64,000 nt of DNA from Schistosoma mansoni (lineage: Eukaryota; Platyhelminthes; Trematoda; Strigeidida; Schistosomatidae): assembly GCF_000237925.1 (NCBI RefSeq), contig NC_031498.1, forward strand, positions 18,671,004-18,735,003, in the 5' to 3' direction. Both the position numbers and the translations under genes were made by a program. The notes under the pieces are model-generated. The model searched no databases. It saw only the letters and a list, made by a program, of their open reading frames with translations, and was not told where the DNA came from. Of this stretch, positions 36,360-48,639 are shown piece after piece (positions within the stretch are counted from its first letter, which is position 1; each line of letters opens with the position of its first letter).

Positions 36360-37049
36360 ATTGTAACCGTAGACACTCCAAAACTACTCGAAGAAGCTCG
36401 TCAAGTTAAGGATCTATCCCTAGACCATGAGAGGTAGGCAATCCTGATTAGTGTTGATACCACAACATGTACTGCAAGTCTGCGAGAAATTGCAAGAAAC
36501 ACCCTGTATTTGCCAACTGCAAACCTTCCGTCGTAGCAAACTTTCCGAGTAGCTTCAGCAAGAGTTATCTTCGACAACCCTGAACTACGGGATAGACTGA
36601 CTAAAGCAGTTAAGAGAACGTTTAATGCAGCCGACCTATTTCTTTCTTACTCGACACGATCTATGGTGATTCCCCAACTAAAGGATAAGTTGCCTGGTTA
36701 TGCCACTTTTGTGTGTATCTATGAATTCAGCTGCTCCTGTGGAGAAAGCTATATTGGGCGCACTACCAGACAACTGAACCAAAGAGTTAGTGAACACCTC
36801 CCTTCGTGGTTAGGAAAAGGTATTGTCAAGTCGATACGGAGCTCGATTCTTTCACACTTGATCGATAGCGGTCATGAAGTTGACAGAAATCAGTCTTTTA
36901 AGGTTATTTATCGTATTCCTACCAGTTTTCCCTATGGGGTTCGATATCGTCTCTTACACATAGCAGAAGCTATAGGAATTCTACCCAACAACCCAAGTTT
37001 TTGCGTTCATAAGAAATTTGTAACACCCTTATCTCCCCCTTGGCCTTAA
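36360..37049 (+). mobile_element. Penelope-like element C-terminus with GIY-YIG endonuclease
   Basis: The 36663-37049 frame encodes EFSCSCGESYIGRTTRQLNQ, a GIY-YIG nuclease start (Y-I-G with the Cys-x-Cys finger typical of Penelope-like elements) followed by a conserved RVSEHLPSWL and IRSSILSHLIDSGHEV. Upstream, 36490-36660 has diverged RT-connection sequence. GIY-YIG domains in these elements nick DNA during retrotransposition. The copy is truncated at its 5' side. Confidence 0.75.
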
Positions 37050-37653
37050 TAAATAATTTTATTTTCCATACTCTTTCTTCGTTTATTTTTCTTCACCCCC
37101 TACCAATTATTTACTTATAATTTTTCAAATATTCGCTTCACGGTCCGATTATCTGAACACTTCTTATTACGTAATCTCATAATTTCTATGAATGTTATTT
37201 CAGTGTCTATATTCTTCTAATCATTGACCTATTTTCCTATTATGTAACATTGATTCAAACCTTTTATTATTCTTATCACAACTAGTACACCTGTCATTAC
37301 ACTACCAATTAATACTCTTCACTTATTATTAATTTTTATTTATTCTATTCCACTGTTATCATTGACTCATAAACTGCCTTGATTGGTTTAATAATTTCTT
37401 TATTCTTTCCGAGGACGGCTGGTAAAGATGAAACAAGAACGAAGAATACGATGGATGGTAATTTTAATTGTACCCGTTTTTCATTATTATATTGTAACAA
37501 ATGGCCGCTTATATCAGAGAAAGACGACCAGATGCTGCTGAACATAGCAAGCTATAGAAAGTGGTTACCAACGAAAAGCTCGTTAGGTCTAAACTTCTGG
37601 CTGGTCACGTCTTAGGGTTATCATTACCCTACAAGGGAAAGTGAGTTGTAGAG

Positions 37654-37918
37654 GTAAATAAATCCTCAAAATAAATAGTTCCGTAAGTCTTCGATGTTTG
37701 ATGTTGACCACACTAGTTTTACTGGACACATCTAGCTTAGGTTGCTCGGTCATGCATCCGCATCAGATCACTTGTGGGTACGCCATGCTACGCATCCCTC
37801 TCAACTACTAGTCAATTTAGACCAAACGTTTCTCGACATACCGATAGCCTTCGAAATATATCTGCGAACCATTTCATTTTTGATTTGACTAGGTTGACAT
37901 ACTTCGATTGTGAAGGTG
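37654..37918 (+). repeat. 265-bp direct repeat, right copy
   Basis: Partner of 35272-35536. The two copies being nearly identical implies a recent common origin, as expected for terminal repeats made in one insertion or for a local duplication. Confidence 0.8.
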
Positions 37919-38039
37919 TCATAAACACAATCAGCAGGAGAATGAACACTACTAGCTAGAACTTATCAGGCAGCAAACTATTAATCCTGCATAAAACAAC
38001 ACGTTCAATAACTCAATCAAATGTTGACAAGTACCTATT

Positions 38040-38180
38040 TTGCGTTACCAACAACTGTATTTATAAATTGATGTGTACCTTCCAAGGCAGCTACATTGGC
38101 CGAACAGAGAGGACGTCATATCTTAGATCTTTTAAACATGTTCCAAAAAGCCTCAGATCAAGAGAAAGACTATAAACAAT
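38040..38180 (+). mobile_element. Penelope-like GIY-YIG remnant
   Basis: Reads NCIYKLMCTFQGSYIGRTER followed by TSYLRSFKHVPKSL, a GIY-YIG start diverged from the one at 36.7 kb, ending in a stop at 38176. The sequence after the scaffold gap begins inside the same motif. Confidence 0.65.
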
Positions 38181-39460
38181 CCAACTACCAAGTATCGCCT
38201 GGATACAGGACATCAGGTCGATACTGTAGATCATCAACGTTGATGATCTATGTCGAAATGTTTGGGGGCCTACTCGAGTTAAACGGGGACGGTGTAACGA
38301 ATACGCTGACTTCGAAGTTACACCTCGCGACCAGCACCTTACGTGGATTGCCCCATCGACGTATTAATGGATCATGTATGCTCTGAAGACTGTACAACAC
38401 AAAGGATGTTATTACAAGAATATATTATTTAAAGGAGATACAAGCGAAAGTAGAACCACTGCCGCATGGGCCAGTCCATGGCGTATGATTAACTGATGCG
38501 CGTTGACTGCCCTTGACCTTGACAGGGATCGATGATCTGTCCCATATTCAGTGACCCAACTGCCGGATGATTTGGCTAGGGTTCAGTGATATTTCACTGG
38601 CCCTAGAATACCTTGCAAACTTTTAAGGCGATTAGTAAACAACCAAACTCGTCTTCTGAAGCTGTTGCTATCAGACGTCAAGAATCTGACTTATGTGTTC
38701 AAGAGGAAATGGTTATTAATCTTTCCTTACCTTGGTGACAAGTATTCTTTCGTTGCATCTGAAGCGCCTTTTTAAACTTCCTCTTGTGTTTATTACGTTA
38801 TTGAGTTTTATTTTAACTAACTTCCAGATTAATAATCTTATTTTATTAACTGAGCTTTACTCATTTCATTCCTATCAGCGTTTACAGGTTGTGTAATCAC
38901 TTGTTTCTGGACATTTGAACTGCTGTCACAATCAATGTTATAGAATTTTCTTCTACATAAGTTATATATTTACAATATTCAGTTTATTAAATTTATTTAC
39001 ACCCTTGCTATACTATACTGTGTCTTCATTATAACTTCCGACCAAACCCTTTCATGTAAGCAATTTAAACACATTATGTGACTAGGTTTTAAACACCACA
39101 GATTATAAGCAGCTGACGAGAACTAACGAAATAAAATGAATTCACGCAATACTGCTAGAATCTTTGTTCTTGCTCTTTTCGATTATAAACGTGTTGTCGA
39201 AGTCCGAATACCTGTGGCATCTTTATTTGTAACTGAATTGTGGATAAATTGATATCGGAGTAGCTTAAGACGTGTTTCTCAGATATTTCTGTAAAGGAAG
39301 CGCGCACCTCCATCGTTTCTAGACTTTTGATCAACTCACCCACACTCTCTGAACGTTTCTTCGATACTTTATGTATTTTTAAATCGATTACATCCATCTT
39401 CTGTTAATTCATATAACAGATGTGTTGTAGATGAAATATTTCGCTCGATTTCTGGTAATA
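38140..39460 (+). repeat. 1.3-kb direct repeat, left copy
   Basis: Identical in almost every position to 54746-56066 (offset 16606); the differences I saw are one base near 39253 and the length of a short T run near 39379. The right copy starts exactly at the end of the N gap. It includes the end of a Penelope-like remnant, AT-rich DNA and a minus-strand frame (39397-39155) with no recognised domain. Confidence 0.9.
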
Positions 39461-40214
39461 TTCACTTGATTTCAACTCTATGAAGGTTTAGGTGAATATG
39501 GCTTCGGTTAAGTAGCTCCCAGTATGGTCTTGGATATTCTCCTTTTTCAAAATGTGATTCCAGCATTCGTCACAGTGAGCTTGAAACAGTCTCAAGACCC
39601 ATAAAGACTTTAGAGCATTATTCTTACTGCTTTCTAATTATTTACACAACTTTTAATAAGCCATTATTGGAACTTCGAATTATTGTCCTTATTAGCTTTT
39701 AAGTAAACAACTTATCTCACTTTAGCGCTTCCCACATGCCGATTATTACATGACTTCCTGTCGATATGTGGTGTTCGTAAACAATCCGTGACAAGATACT
39801 ACTTAGAGATTTTCTGGTTATTGAACATCATACAATTTTATTACAGACTCTTTCAGCAAATAAAACTAGTGATTTTTAAATGTTTGTTAGGCATAATTCA
39901 GTTGAAATCTGTGTGACTAAAATCGTGGAACATATTTAGGTTTCTACAAATGTGTTCAAATCCACTGATGCTTGGCATTGTCCAATAATTATTAATGGAT
40001 ATCATTTCACTTCTTAAAATATGAACACTAGTTGCGAATGGCGGGTTTTCTTAATAATGTAGAAATGTGAAATATACAAAAACACAATACCGAACTGCCA
40101 ATAACTACTTTGAAGTGATTAGATTCACATCTTCATCAACTGTAAACAAATATAAAGTAAAATTTTATTTAGAAAAAATGGGAATATAATTAGGGCGTTT
40201 TTGATGTATTAGCT
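39461..40214. other. AT-rich DNA, nothing recognised
   Basis: No coding frame, repeat or RNA recognised. Confidence 0.4.
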
Positions 40215-40640
40215 ACGCGCCTTAAAAAGCATTACCACCGGAGACGGAATGCTGTGGAGAACGGTTAGGTTTGACAATTAGGATCGACCTATTTTAGCAT
40301 CTTCCCTCCGTTTGGAAAGGTAACATCGCTGCAGACGCTGATTGTACAAGAGAAACACCTCTATGCGGTCACTAGTACTAGACTTCTGAAGCCCAAGCCG
40401 TTCTCCAACCAACCTTCTTGACAACAATAATTTAAGAAACACATTCCAGTCAATATAGCGCAGCTGAGTTATCATGGTGGGCAAGCCCGACCACTACATT
40501 AAGGTAGCATCTACGGTCGAGATAGTGATTTGTACGGTTATTGTCTGCTGCAAGCATTTAGGAAACCAAAAATCCCCAGTAATACAACTTCTCTGGGCCA
40601 ATATTAATGGACACGGATATTAAGGCCTGAACAAATTTCT
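40215..40640 (-). mobile_element. 5'-region remnant of the intron-5 RTE family
   Basis: Plus-strand text starting TTACCACCGGAGACGGAAT aligns with 14115-14440 (TTACCGCCGGAGACGGATAT), through GGCAAGCCCGACCAC near 40481, with many substitutions. Same orientation as the main copy; no coding part follows. Confidence 0.65.
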
Positions 40641-42231
40641 TTACTTGGAAATGTTACGCGAATAGTAGGGAGAATCCGGCAAAAGAATGAAAAATTTGGT
40701 TAGTCTGCCTTATTTAGATGAACTAGTTTGCATTATCCTACATCTCATTATGTCGCTTAGTTTCATTAGACAACTGATTGATCTTCTAATATTATATTGC
40801 AGGGAATGACATGTAGCCACTTCCAAACCACGAAAACTTGTAATATACGATCTCACTAGTGATTTGAGCTACGCATCGAATTAAGGAATTTATAGCTGAT
40901 AGGAATTTGTTCGGCATTTTAAAAGGCTCTCATGACTCCAGGTACTTTTGAAATAGAGCTCTTATGAGATTCTGTTTAAATAATACTAATATGATAAAGT
41001 GGATTTTGAAATGGATCTGAAATAATAAATCACGTATAGCAACAAAAGCGGTTGCTAACCACTGAACGTATCCACGGAAGCCTAGCTTGTGGCCTCAAAC
41101 ATGGTTTGATGAATACCATTTCGAAGCAATTAATAGTTGGATACGTAAAACGTGAATGTTATGCTGAGTAAATGCATAACTAAAATCATAAAACACTCAA
41201 GTGTTATGCTGAACGATTATGATAATGAATTAATTCATAATCTCAACCACCATAGATTCCAATATACTACGTAATAATATGTATTTAATGTGACAGCTCT
41301 AAAAATAAAACCCCCATTTGGCAGCCGAACACGAGTTTTAGACAGGTAAAGCCCCATTTCTGAGACAATTCTAGTGTACACAGTTTGACTAATAAAGTTG
41401 ACTGTCTAATATGGAAAATATATAGAAATGAATGTTGCGCCGATTAGAAATGTCCAAATTCACTAGTCATCCTTGCAGCGGATAATTTACTAGCTTTTTC
41501 GGCCTATCACTTTAAACCGGGTGGTTGCATTAGGGAATACCATTTATCATGGCCCACTGCAAACCAAGAAACCGGTCAGTAAAAATTATGACTATCGAAA
41601 CTTACGAATCAACACTAACCAGTACTTTTCTTTAAGAAAACCATTCAGTTCAGCAACATAAAAGTACATCGGATTGCCATGATACCGTTGTGTGTGAAGA
41701 TACATAACTAATGAGCAGCCTAAAACTATAAATTCCTATTTGTAGATGAAAGTATGTAAATAATACCAATTTTACTTGCTAGTTATGTATGGATTCGAAC
41801 TTGTCAGTAGAACCAAGTTGTAAAACATCGTCGTTCCATCTAAGTAAATGAAATAGAGGCAGTCTTTACAATATGATGCTTGACAGTGAATGTATGATAG
41901 TTAAGTCGTAATAATGCCTCTTGTTCATCGTTTGCTGCTAGACATGTATCTCCAACGACCATATACTAATTGTCGACTGTTATTAATACCTTGTAAGAGC
42001 CATAAGTAATATTTTACTGTCGACACGATCAATAATCATTTTGGGTCGGTTTTAAGGGTCTCCAGAATCCGGCGACCGAATTTCCACAAACCCTTACTTA
42101 TATTGCGCAAATCATCGCGTTGAAGGTTTTCCAACTGGAAACTTACGAGGAACAAGTTTTATCCAGCTCTAACCTGCTACGCACTAGTATCATGATGATA
42201 AAGACGAGACAACTAGCTTACATCATAAGCA
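40641..42231. other. Intergenic DNA left of palindrome 2
   Basis: About 1.6 kb without a protein-like frame or recognised repeat. Confidence 0.4.
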
Positions 42232-43946
42232 TAAGACAACCAATGAATAGAAGTATTTACAAATGTCGATAATGCAATGAGGAGACGAAGGTTGTCAGAA
42301 TTGTGATATATTTGCGTAATACATTTTGAACAATCTGACCAAATATATAATTCTTAAGACATTTTTATATGAGAATTAAAAGGTCACCTAGAAAGGATAA
42401 AGTAAGTCGTAACAAATGAAATACATCAAGTCAAAAAACAATGTGACGACCACAAGGGGTAGCCACTAAATGCTGTGACTGAGGTTTGTACAACTTTACA
42501 TGTACCCTGTTGAAGCCCATACAGCAAATTGCTACTACGATCATATGATCCGAAATGCAAATGTTTGCTTTATTGATTGTGAAAATAACCAAATCGATTA
42601 TCAATTACTGTATTACATGTCATGTAGTTAGGTATTTAGAGTCAGTGGATGATGGAAGTCTTTGAGTAAACTGGAAAAGCCAACGTTCTATAGTCCAACT
42701 AAAATAGGAATGAAACTTGCAACATAGCCTATATTTGTGGATATGACATGAATCAACGACTTTTAGGTTGCATTTCGAACCATGTGATCTTTTTCGTGGT
42801 ATTGTTAGTTGATACGTTAGATGAAAATAAGATCGATACATGAAAGTAGAGATGTTTTCGACGTCAATACTAGTGTTGCAAAGCTAGGATACCAAACTAC
42901 ATCTAGTGCTCATCCAATTGATTTATAAACGGCGTAATCTTTCTAGAAAATATATGACCAGAAATCATGTGACGCAAGGCAAGTAGGTGGATAAACAGAT
43001 CATGTCTAAAACAACCTTGTACACCCTGTCCAAACACATGCCATTTCGAGACTAAATTATTACTCCCCATGTCAAGTACTTCTGACTTTCAACTAAGCAA
43101 CAGTTTTGTATTATTCATACGTGCATACATAATTATCAAAATCGAACTTGGATGTCAACTTTTCCGACGAAGTCGCGGAAAGTGTGAAAACCTTTTAAAA
43201 TGTCAGATCACAAAACGAATACGAAAATATGTACCCAAGGGATATCAGTACCTGAAAATTCATGATTCAAAGAGACGGAATACAAACACGCCAACGCCAC
43301 ATCAACTGAATGTGAGACACTAATCACCTTAATGACCTATCTACAGTTCAGCCCAATAACCAATTGTTATCAACCTTGTGTCCAAAGGCTTTTGACTGTG
43401 CACGCTCTAACCATTCAAAACAGACCATCTTACACATACTTGCAAGTCCCAAAGACGACGTTCCTGACCCATAGAATACAAAAGTGGAGGTTGTGAGCAT
43501 TTATGATTGTATTTAAATTACTTTACGTTCTGATGTCTATTTCAAGTGGCAATAATTTAAGTGTGATGCCTCTAAATTCTGTCACTTACAAGATAAAATG
43601 TATCTTACTGAGAAGACAGAAATTATTAATTAATGTTCCACTACAATATGCTTAGAACCAGTAAAAGTAGAGATCTATGGAGAATAAGGCACGACTTAGA
43701 CCTATAGAATCATTATTGATATGCTTCAAGTGAGAAAATCATGGAGTACGACGACCATTGCAGCTGAAACCTCAAAACTAACACGCAACATGAATACAAT
43801 TGAATATACCGGACCCACCAAACATTAAGTGACACATTTACCTGGATTGTGAGGCAGTTTAAAAACAAGTGGGCCAGTCCAAACCCAGGTCAACCACCTT
43901 GTCGTTTCGGTAAAATTATGGTAAACACGTCGCCAACTAAGGCAAA

Positions 43947-43952
43947 TTTATT
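43947..43952 (-). terminator. Poly(A) signal of the left RPS13 copy
   Basis: AATAAA on the minus strand about 35 bp past the stop codon; mirror of 52825-52830. Confidence 0.7.
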
Positions 43953-43986
43953 CAACCACATGCTTTACATTAAGTTATATAATGAA

Positions 43987-44476
43987 TTAAGCAATCAGTG
44001 TTGACGCTGTGGAACTATCATACTTCCAGTTAGGTGGTAGAACTCTTTTTCTTTTGTAATAGCGTGCCAAACGTTGAATACGACTTTCAACCAGAATAAG
44101 TCTAAATTTGCTGTCTTTATCCTTAGCATTCCTGCCTAAGTGTTTACGAATAGCAACTGCTTTTTTGACTAATTGGTACAAATCTTCTGGAATATCTGGT
44201 GCCAAACCTTTGGACTTCAGAATGCGAAGTATTTTGTTTCCAGCTAGCCACCTGACCTGAGCTACTCCAAAGCTGTCACGCAGAATAACACCTAAATACG
44301 TAATATTACACAATAAGTGACTAACCAATTTGAGATGGTGATAATCCTTTCTTTGCTAACTTGTATATCTGCTCTTTCACCTCATCTGCTGTCATTTTTT
44401 GCCATGTTGGGACAGATCGCCTATAAGGCAAAGCACTTCCTGAAATCCCTTTCCCACCACTATGCATACGACCCAT
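43987..44476 (-). CDS. RPS13: 40S ribosomal protein S13 (uS15), left-arm copy
   Basis: Small-subunit ribosomal protein that binds 18S rRNA. Exon 1 is 44476-44326 and exon 2 is 44291-43987, separated by a 34-bp GT-AG intron (44325-44292). Translation is 151 aa, the normal family length: [20 protein letters not shown] at the N-terminus, [12 protein letters not shown] before the intron, then the S15 fold ([54 protein letters not shown]). AATAAA on the minus strand at 43952-43947 follows the stop. Same protein as the right-arm copy and transcribed away from it. Gene identity is certain; whether two copies exist in the animal is not. Confidence 0.92.
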
Positions 44477-45639
44477 CTTTGACTATCACGCTTACAGTGA
44501 CAGAACCCGCTGCCTGTTCAATTGTAGTTAAGTGATTCAAACAAAAGCACCACAAAATATAATTTACTTCTTTTGTGGTAAATTCAAGTAATGGAATGCA
44601 TGAATGAGTGATTGAATTGTTGCTTCACTGATTAGAAATCTTCTTGGCCAATTAAATCGACAAATATCTCACAATTGGTTAAGCTCTGCAGAATAGCGCT
44701 CACGTGGCAAGCAAGATTGAAGTTTAAAACTCGATACGTTCGGTCTGATGCCAAAATTTTACTCAACAAAACGAATGAGTTGCTCAAATTACGAACTGGT
44801 GGCTAGCTGCACCCGCTATGTCTCTGCTTCAAAACACCAGGGAGGTTGGAGTATGAGCTGAGTATAATTTAAATCTAATTTTATTCAGGTAAGCACACCA
44901 TGCATGCAATTAGAAGCTTACTGACCCGATGGGTCGGTAAGTTTCATAGTAAGGTAGTGTAAAGACCTCAGTATTAGGTTAGCGTATATCGTAGCGAGCC
45001 TACTGAGATGCAGCATGCAATCGGATGCTGGAAAAACCAACCCCTTTACTTATTCCAAGGCATACTCACATCCTAACTATGAGGGATTTCACACTGTCGA
45101 AAGTCGACTTCTACGAACACATGCAGTGAGGTGGATTACTTATTTAAGGCTTGTTTTACTAGCCTCATGGAAGTTAGCAATTTGATGGAGTATCAGTCAA
45201 GGTCTGCTGAACTTGAATTATCCCTAAATCTCTATTTGGTGTCATCATATCCCTGGCTCTCTCACTAAGAACTGATCACATCGTCCCACTTTCGATTTTA
45301 TTTATAAAACTCATTTAACACACTGTGTGAATAACAGAAGCTTGATTTTTCACCCTGATATATGAAGTATAACTATACAAAAAACACTCACAAATTCAAG
45401 ACTGAAAAAATACTGCTCAACAGCGCTGATTGTACCAATGCTGATTATCTATCTTATTCCTTTTAAAATATCTGGATGCGCTGTTAGAATTTTGTAGTTT
45501 TCAGAACAGTTTAGATTAGACTGAAGTGATCTGATGCGGATGCATGACCGAACAACCTCAGCTAGATGTGTCCAGTAAAACTAATGCGGTCAGCACCAAA
45601 CGAAAATGAATATGAAGTCATTACTCCCACTTCTTCCTC

Positions 45640-46668
45640 TTCTCCTCATGACAAACAGACAATCAACCAGGTCCACATTACACCATTCTACTAGACAAAC
45701 ACTCACCGTACCTGATACTTATGTTAGTCAATGTTCGATCTGTACAAAATAAGATGACTCACCTGCGCACTCTGTTACTTTTAAACAACCCTTCACTTGT
45801 TTCGATAACGGAAAGTTAGTTGTTCTCAGATGTCACGGACTCATACCTCTAAACAGACACATATGAGCTCTTCAGCTGTGATTGAGTCACTAAGAAGGGT
45901 GGTGGTTGCCTTGTATATGCATAAAAAATATACGAGCGGAAATCTACAGCGACAACATCCCCAGTAAACTACCTGATTCACTATGGCTTACTGTACACAC
46001 TCGTGAATGTGAAATATTAATCGGACGTATATGTCGAGTTTCCAACACTACTGGTTCAACTGACATTGCTATAAGTGAGTCACTCGCCAAGGTTGCCTCC
46101 TCTGATTTCGCTTGCCAAATGCTTTGTGATTTAAACCTTTCCACCACCAACTGGAAGACACCCATTTTGCTTTGAAAGCATACTTAGGTCTTTGGACATA
46201 CACGGCTGGCAGCAACATGTTCACCTGCCTACACGAAATAAAATCATTATTGACTTGGTTTTCTATCACAATGTCACACCAGGACCAGTAGTGGTTGGCG
46301 AAAAGTTTCATAACAGTGATTATAAAATAGTCATCTGAAACCTGATTATTGCCACGTGCAACAAATTAAAGACAGTAAATACGCGTTTCCGATATGGAAA
46401 CTATGCAACCGCTGACTGGGAAAACTTCCGATTTCCAATAAAGCACTCGGATTAGAGTAGTTTCTTTACCGGTGATAACATTTTAGAAACATTGGAAATA
46501 TTCAATACTACCACCGAATTCCCACTAGACACTACTATCCCGTCTAAAATTGCCTTTAAAACAATTACTCCCCATGACAACCAAAAGACTAGTTTTAGGC
46601 TGCGAGAACTAAAACGGACGTACTGTACATCAAGAGACCCCAGTGCCCTGCACTCTCAGTAGCCATTC
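45640..46668 (+). pseudogene. CR1-like LINE ORF2 fragment (endonuclease)
   Basis: Aligns with residues about 100-450 of the LINE ORF2 at 23443: MLVNVRSVQNKM-like start, RAEIYSDNIPSKLPDSLWLT, VHTRECEILIGRICR and CDLNLSTTNWK (where the intact copy has GDFNLP), with stops and frameshifts. Ends where RTE sequence begins at about 46654. Mirrored at 50109-51137 on the minus strand. Confidence 0.75.
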
Positions 46669-47510
46669 GGAGTGCTACAAGATCCACTCAAATAAAAGGA
46701 AACTAGTATGGAGGACAGCTGGTAAGAGATTGAAGAAGTAACAGCTAACTTACTAGGAGTTTCTGGACCCCAAGAAACCCCAACATAAGAGATGGATCTC
46801 TATTAAGACCCCGGGCAGGGTTTACAAAAAGAAGAACAAGAAGACAGCAATTTATAATAGCGGAACAAGAGCAGAATAGGCCAAGGTACATACTGAAGAT
46901 ACAGAAGCAGACAACAAAGTGAATAGGAAACTTTGAGACGATCAGCTGAGATTCGTAGAAAACCTAGCAATGAAAACAGAAAAAGCTGCAGGAGAAGAAA
47001 ATATGAAACGACTATGTGACTATGTGATTTAATGAAGTTGGCCTATTAAAGAGTACCACAAATTGTGCTCCCCATCTGTTCCTCTGTTCTCGAATCTCGG
47101 TGATTTCTTTTACCTTTTTCTTACACTGATCTCCGTGTTTTACTATATTTCCTTGTCAGTTTCTTCGTCGCGTCACATAGAGATCTATCCCTTACGATGG
47201 GGTTCCTCGGGGTCCAGAAACTACTACTTCTTCAATCTCTTACCAGCTGTCCTCCATACTAGTTTCCTTTTATTTGAGCGGATCTTGTAGCACTCGGATT
47301 GGCTAGTGAGAGTTATTTTGAAACTGTCGAGTTTGTTAGTATTTCGGGCGAAAGCCGTATTAAACGTTTCAATCATTTTTGCCCGGTGGTTCTTTAGCTC
47401 CTGTTTCATCTTGACCATAGCCAAATGGTGATCTGGAGTCATGCAGTGCCTCTCTTTGTTCCCAACAACATAAAGTGCGTTTTGTAACGCTTTCCTTATA
47501 GACGTCATCC
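46654..47510. repeat. Nested inverted pair of RTE fragments inside the left arm
   Basis: Plus-strand RTE linker sequence (46654-47030) is followed by a minus-strand fragment of the same family (47510-47041; frame 47508-47224 encodes DHHLAMVKMKQELKNHRAKM and FKITLTSQSECYKI). 46654-46800 is a diverged reverse complement of about 47165-47305. Both are related to the linker region of the 2.1-9.1 kb elements. Confidence 0.7.
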
Positions 47511-47519
47511 ATACATTCC

Positions 47520-48137
47520 AACAGTTAGGACAGTATCAAATTACGTCACCACATCATAGAAATGACAATTAACTAAACAGTCCAGAAGCCGGCATCAAGA
47601 AGAAATATGCTTAATCGCTCCGCTTACCTTCGTCAGCTTCTGGCCCGTAGCTAAAATTTATCATATTCATACATCTTGTTGTTGTTATTATTACTTTCAT
47701 TACTATGATAACACGTGCTAACGTTTTTAAGAAATTTATTCAGCATCCACCCCTATCTACTTGTTCTTACCTACTTCATGTTATTATACACATTATGCGA
47801 CTTCTGATTTCTAATTACATCATTGCATCTTTTACCCCATATTTACCATATTGTTTCTGGCCATTTATATCACAACTTCGCTTAACATATGATAACATAT
47901 TTCTGCCAGCGCAGACACGCACCAATTTTACAGGCATGATCTACAAATTACAACATGTAACGACCTCTCTATGCTTGGAGCCCAATTTTCGCCAATCTAT
48001 TCATTCGTATCTTGACGAATATTCGTATATATCTTTTATTGTCTGATATTTTAGTTTCTTTCGTCCGATGCTGGCCACGCAGTCCTAGTGTAAGAGTCCC
48101 AGTTAGCATGTTATAGGTTGTCATAGTAGAATAGCTA
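47520..48137 (-). mobile_element. LINE 3'UTR fragment at the inner end of the left arm
   Basis: Minus-strand reading matches parts of the 3'UTR of the LINE at 22.1-28.3 kb, including the CTATTCTAC...ACATGCTAAC block (27485-27520). Mirror of 48640-49257. Confidence 0.65.
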
Positions 48138-48639
48138 GGAAGAAGTTTACCCGAGTTTTGGATCCGTATATCTCAAATTTAACCGTGAATACATTGTCTT
48201 GAAGGTCGTAGTCATGTGAGTCTTGGTCAAGATCTATATTACACGTGGAGTAAGTAAGGCTTTTGAGTTTAGAGTAGATAATAAAATTGAACCTAAGCCT
48301 TCTTTTCCAAATGGGTTCTAGTCCTAAGATATGGTATCGGAAACTGTAGTAAATGAGTAAGAGCGATGACTTCAATCCACAAGACATCGTGTGAGGTATG
48401 ATATTTGTTCAAGAATAAGTTTAAATGAGCTTAACATCACAAGAGGAGGGAGGGTGGGATTGCTGGTCAGCAAGTATTGATGGTGAGAGCGATGACTTCA
48501 ATCCACCCATGAACGTGGGGCAGAACATTTTGTTTGTACCAAACTCTTTACGATTGAGAACAAGTCAATCGATCCGTGATATTGAGGTTGTTCTCCTACG
48601 CTCACCATTCAGACTCATGTTTTCAATTTTATGCTGGAT
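48138..48639. repeat. Palindrome 2 spacer made of two opposed LINE pieces
   Basis: The left part, read on the minus strand (48387-48138), encodes YHILGLEPIWKRRLRFNFII and LTYSTCNIDLDQDSHDYDL, the ORF2 C-terminus of the CR1-like LINE. The right part, on the plus strand (about 48390-48639), matches LINE 3'UTR 27233-27485. Each continues into the LINE 3'UTR of its own arm, so the centre is two LINE tails head to head carrying different internal deletions. Confidence 0.75.

Larger units (their letters stand above)
42232..48137. repeat. Left arm of palindrome 2 (about 5.9 kb)
   Basis: Reverse complement of 48640-54545; every paired coordinate sums to 96777, so no indel was found at the reading-frame anchors checked. 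Four substitutions were found by spot checks (43223/53554, 44850/51927, 45554/51223, 46449/50328). Contents from left to right: LINE 3'UTR piece, the 1.1-kb segment also at 33.4 kb, an RPS13 gene, LINE endonuclease fragment, inverted RTE fragments, LINE 3'UTR. Confidence 0.93.

Noticed and set aside
44317-44535. 72-codon plus-strand frame (and its mirror at 52242-52460)
   Set aside because: Antisense to RPS13 exon 1 and the gene's upstream DNA.
46069-46311. 80-codon minus-strand frame in palindrome arms
   Set aside because: Antisense of the LINE endonuclease fragment.
48121-48387. 88-codon minus-strand frame at the palindrome centre as a gene
   Set aside because: It is the C-terminus of the CR1-like LINE ORF2 (compare 26260-26480), not a host gene.
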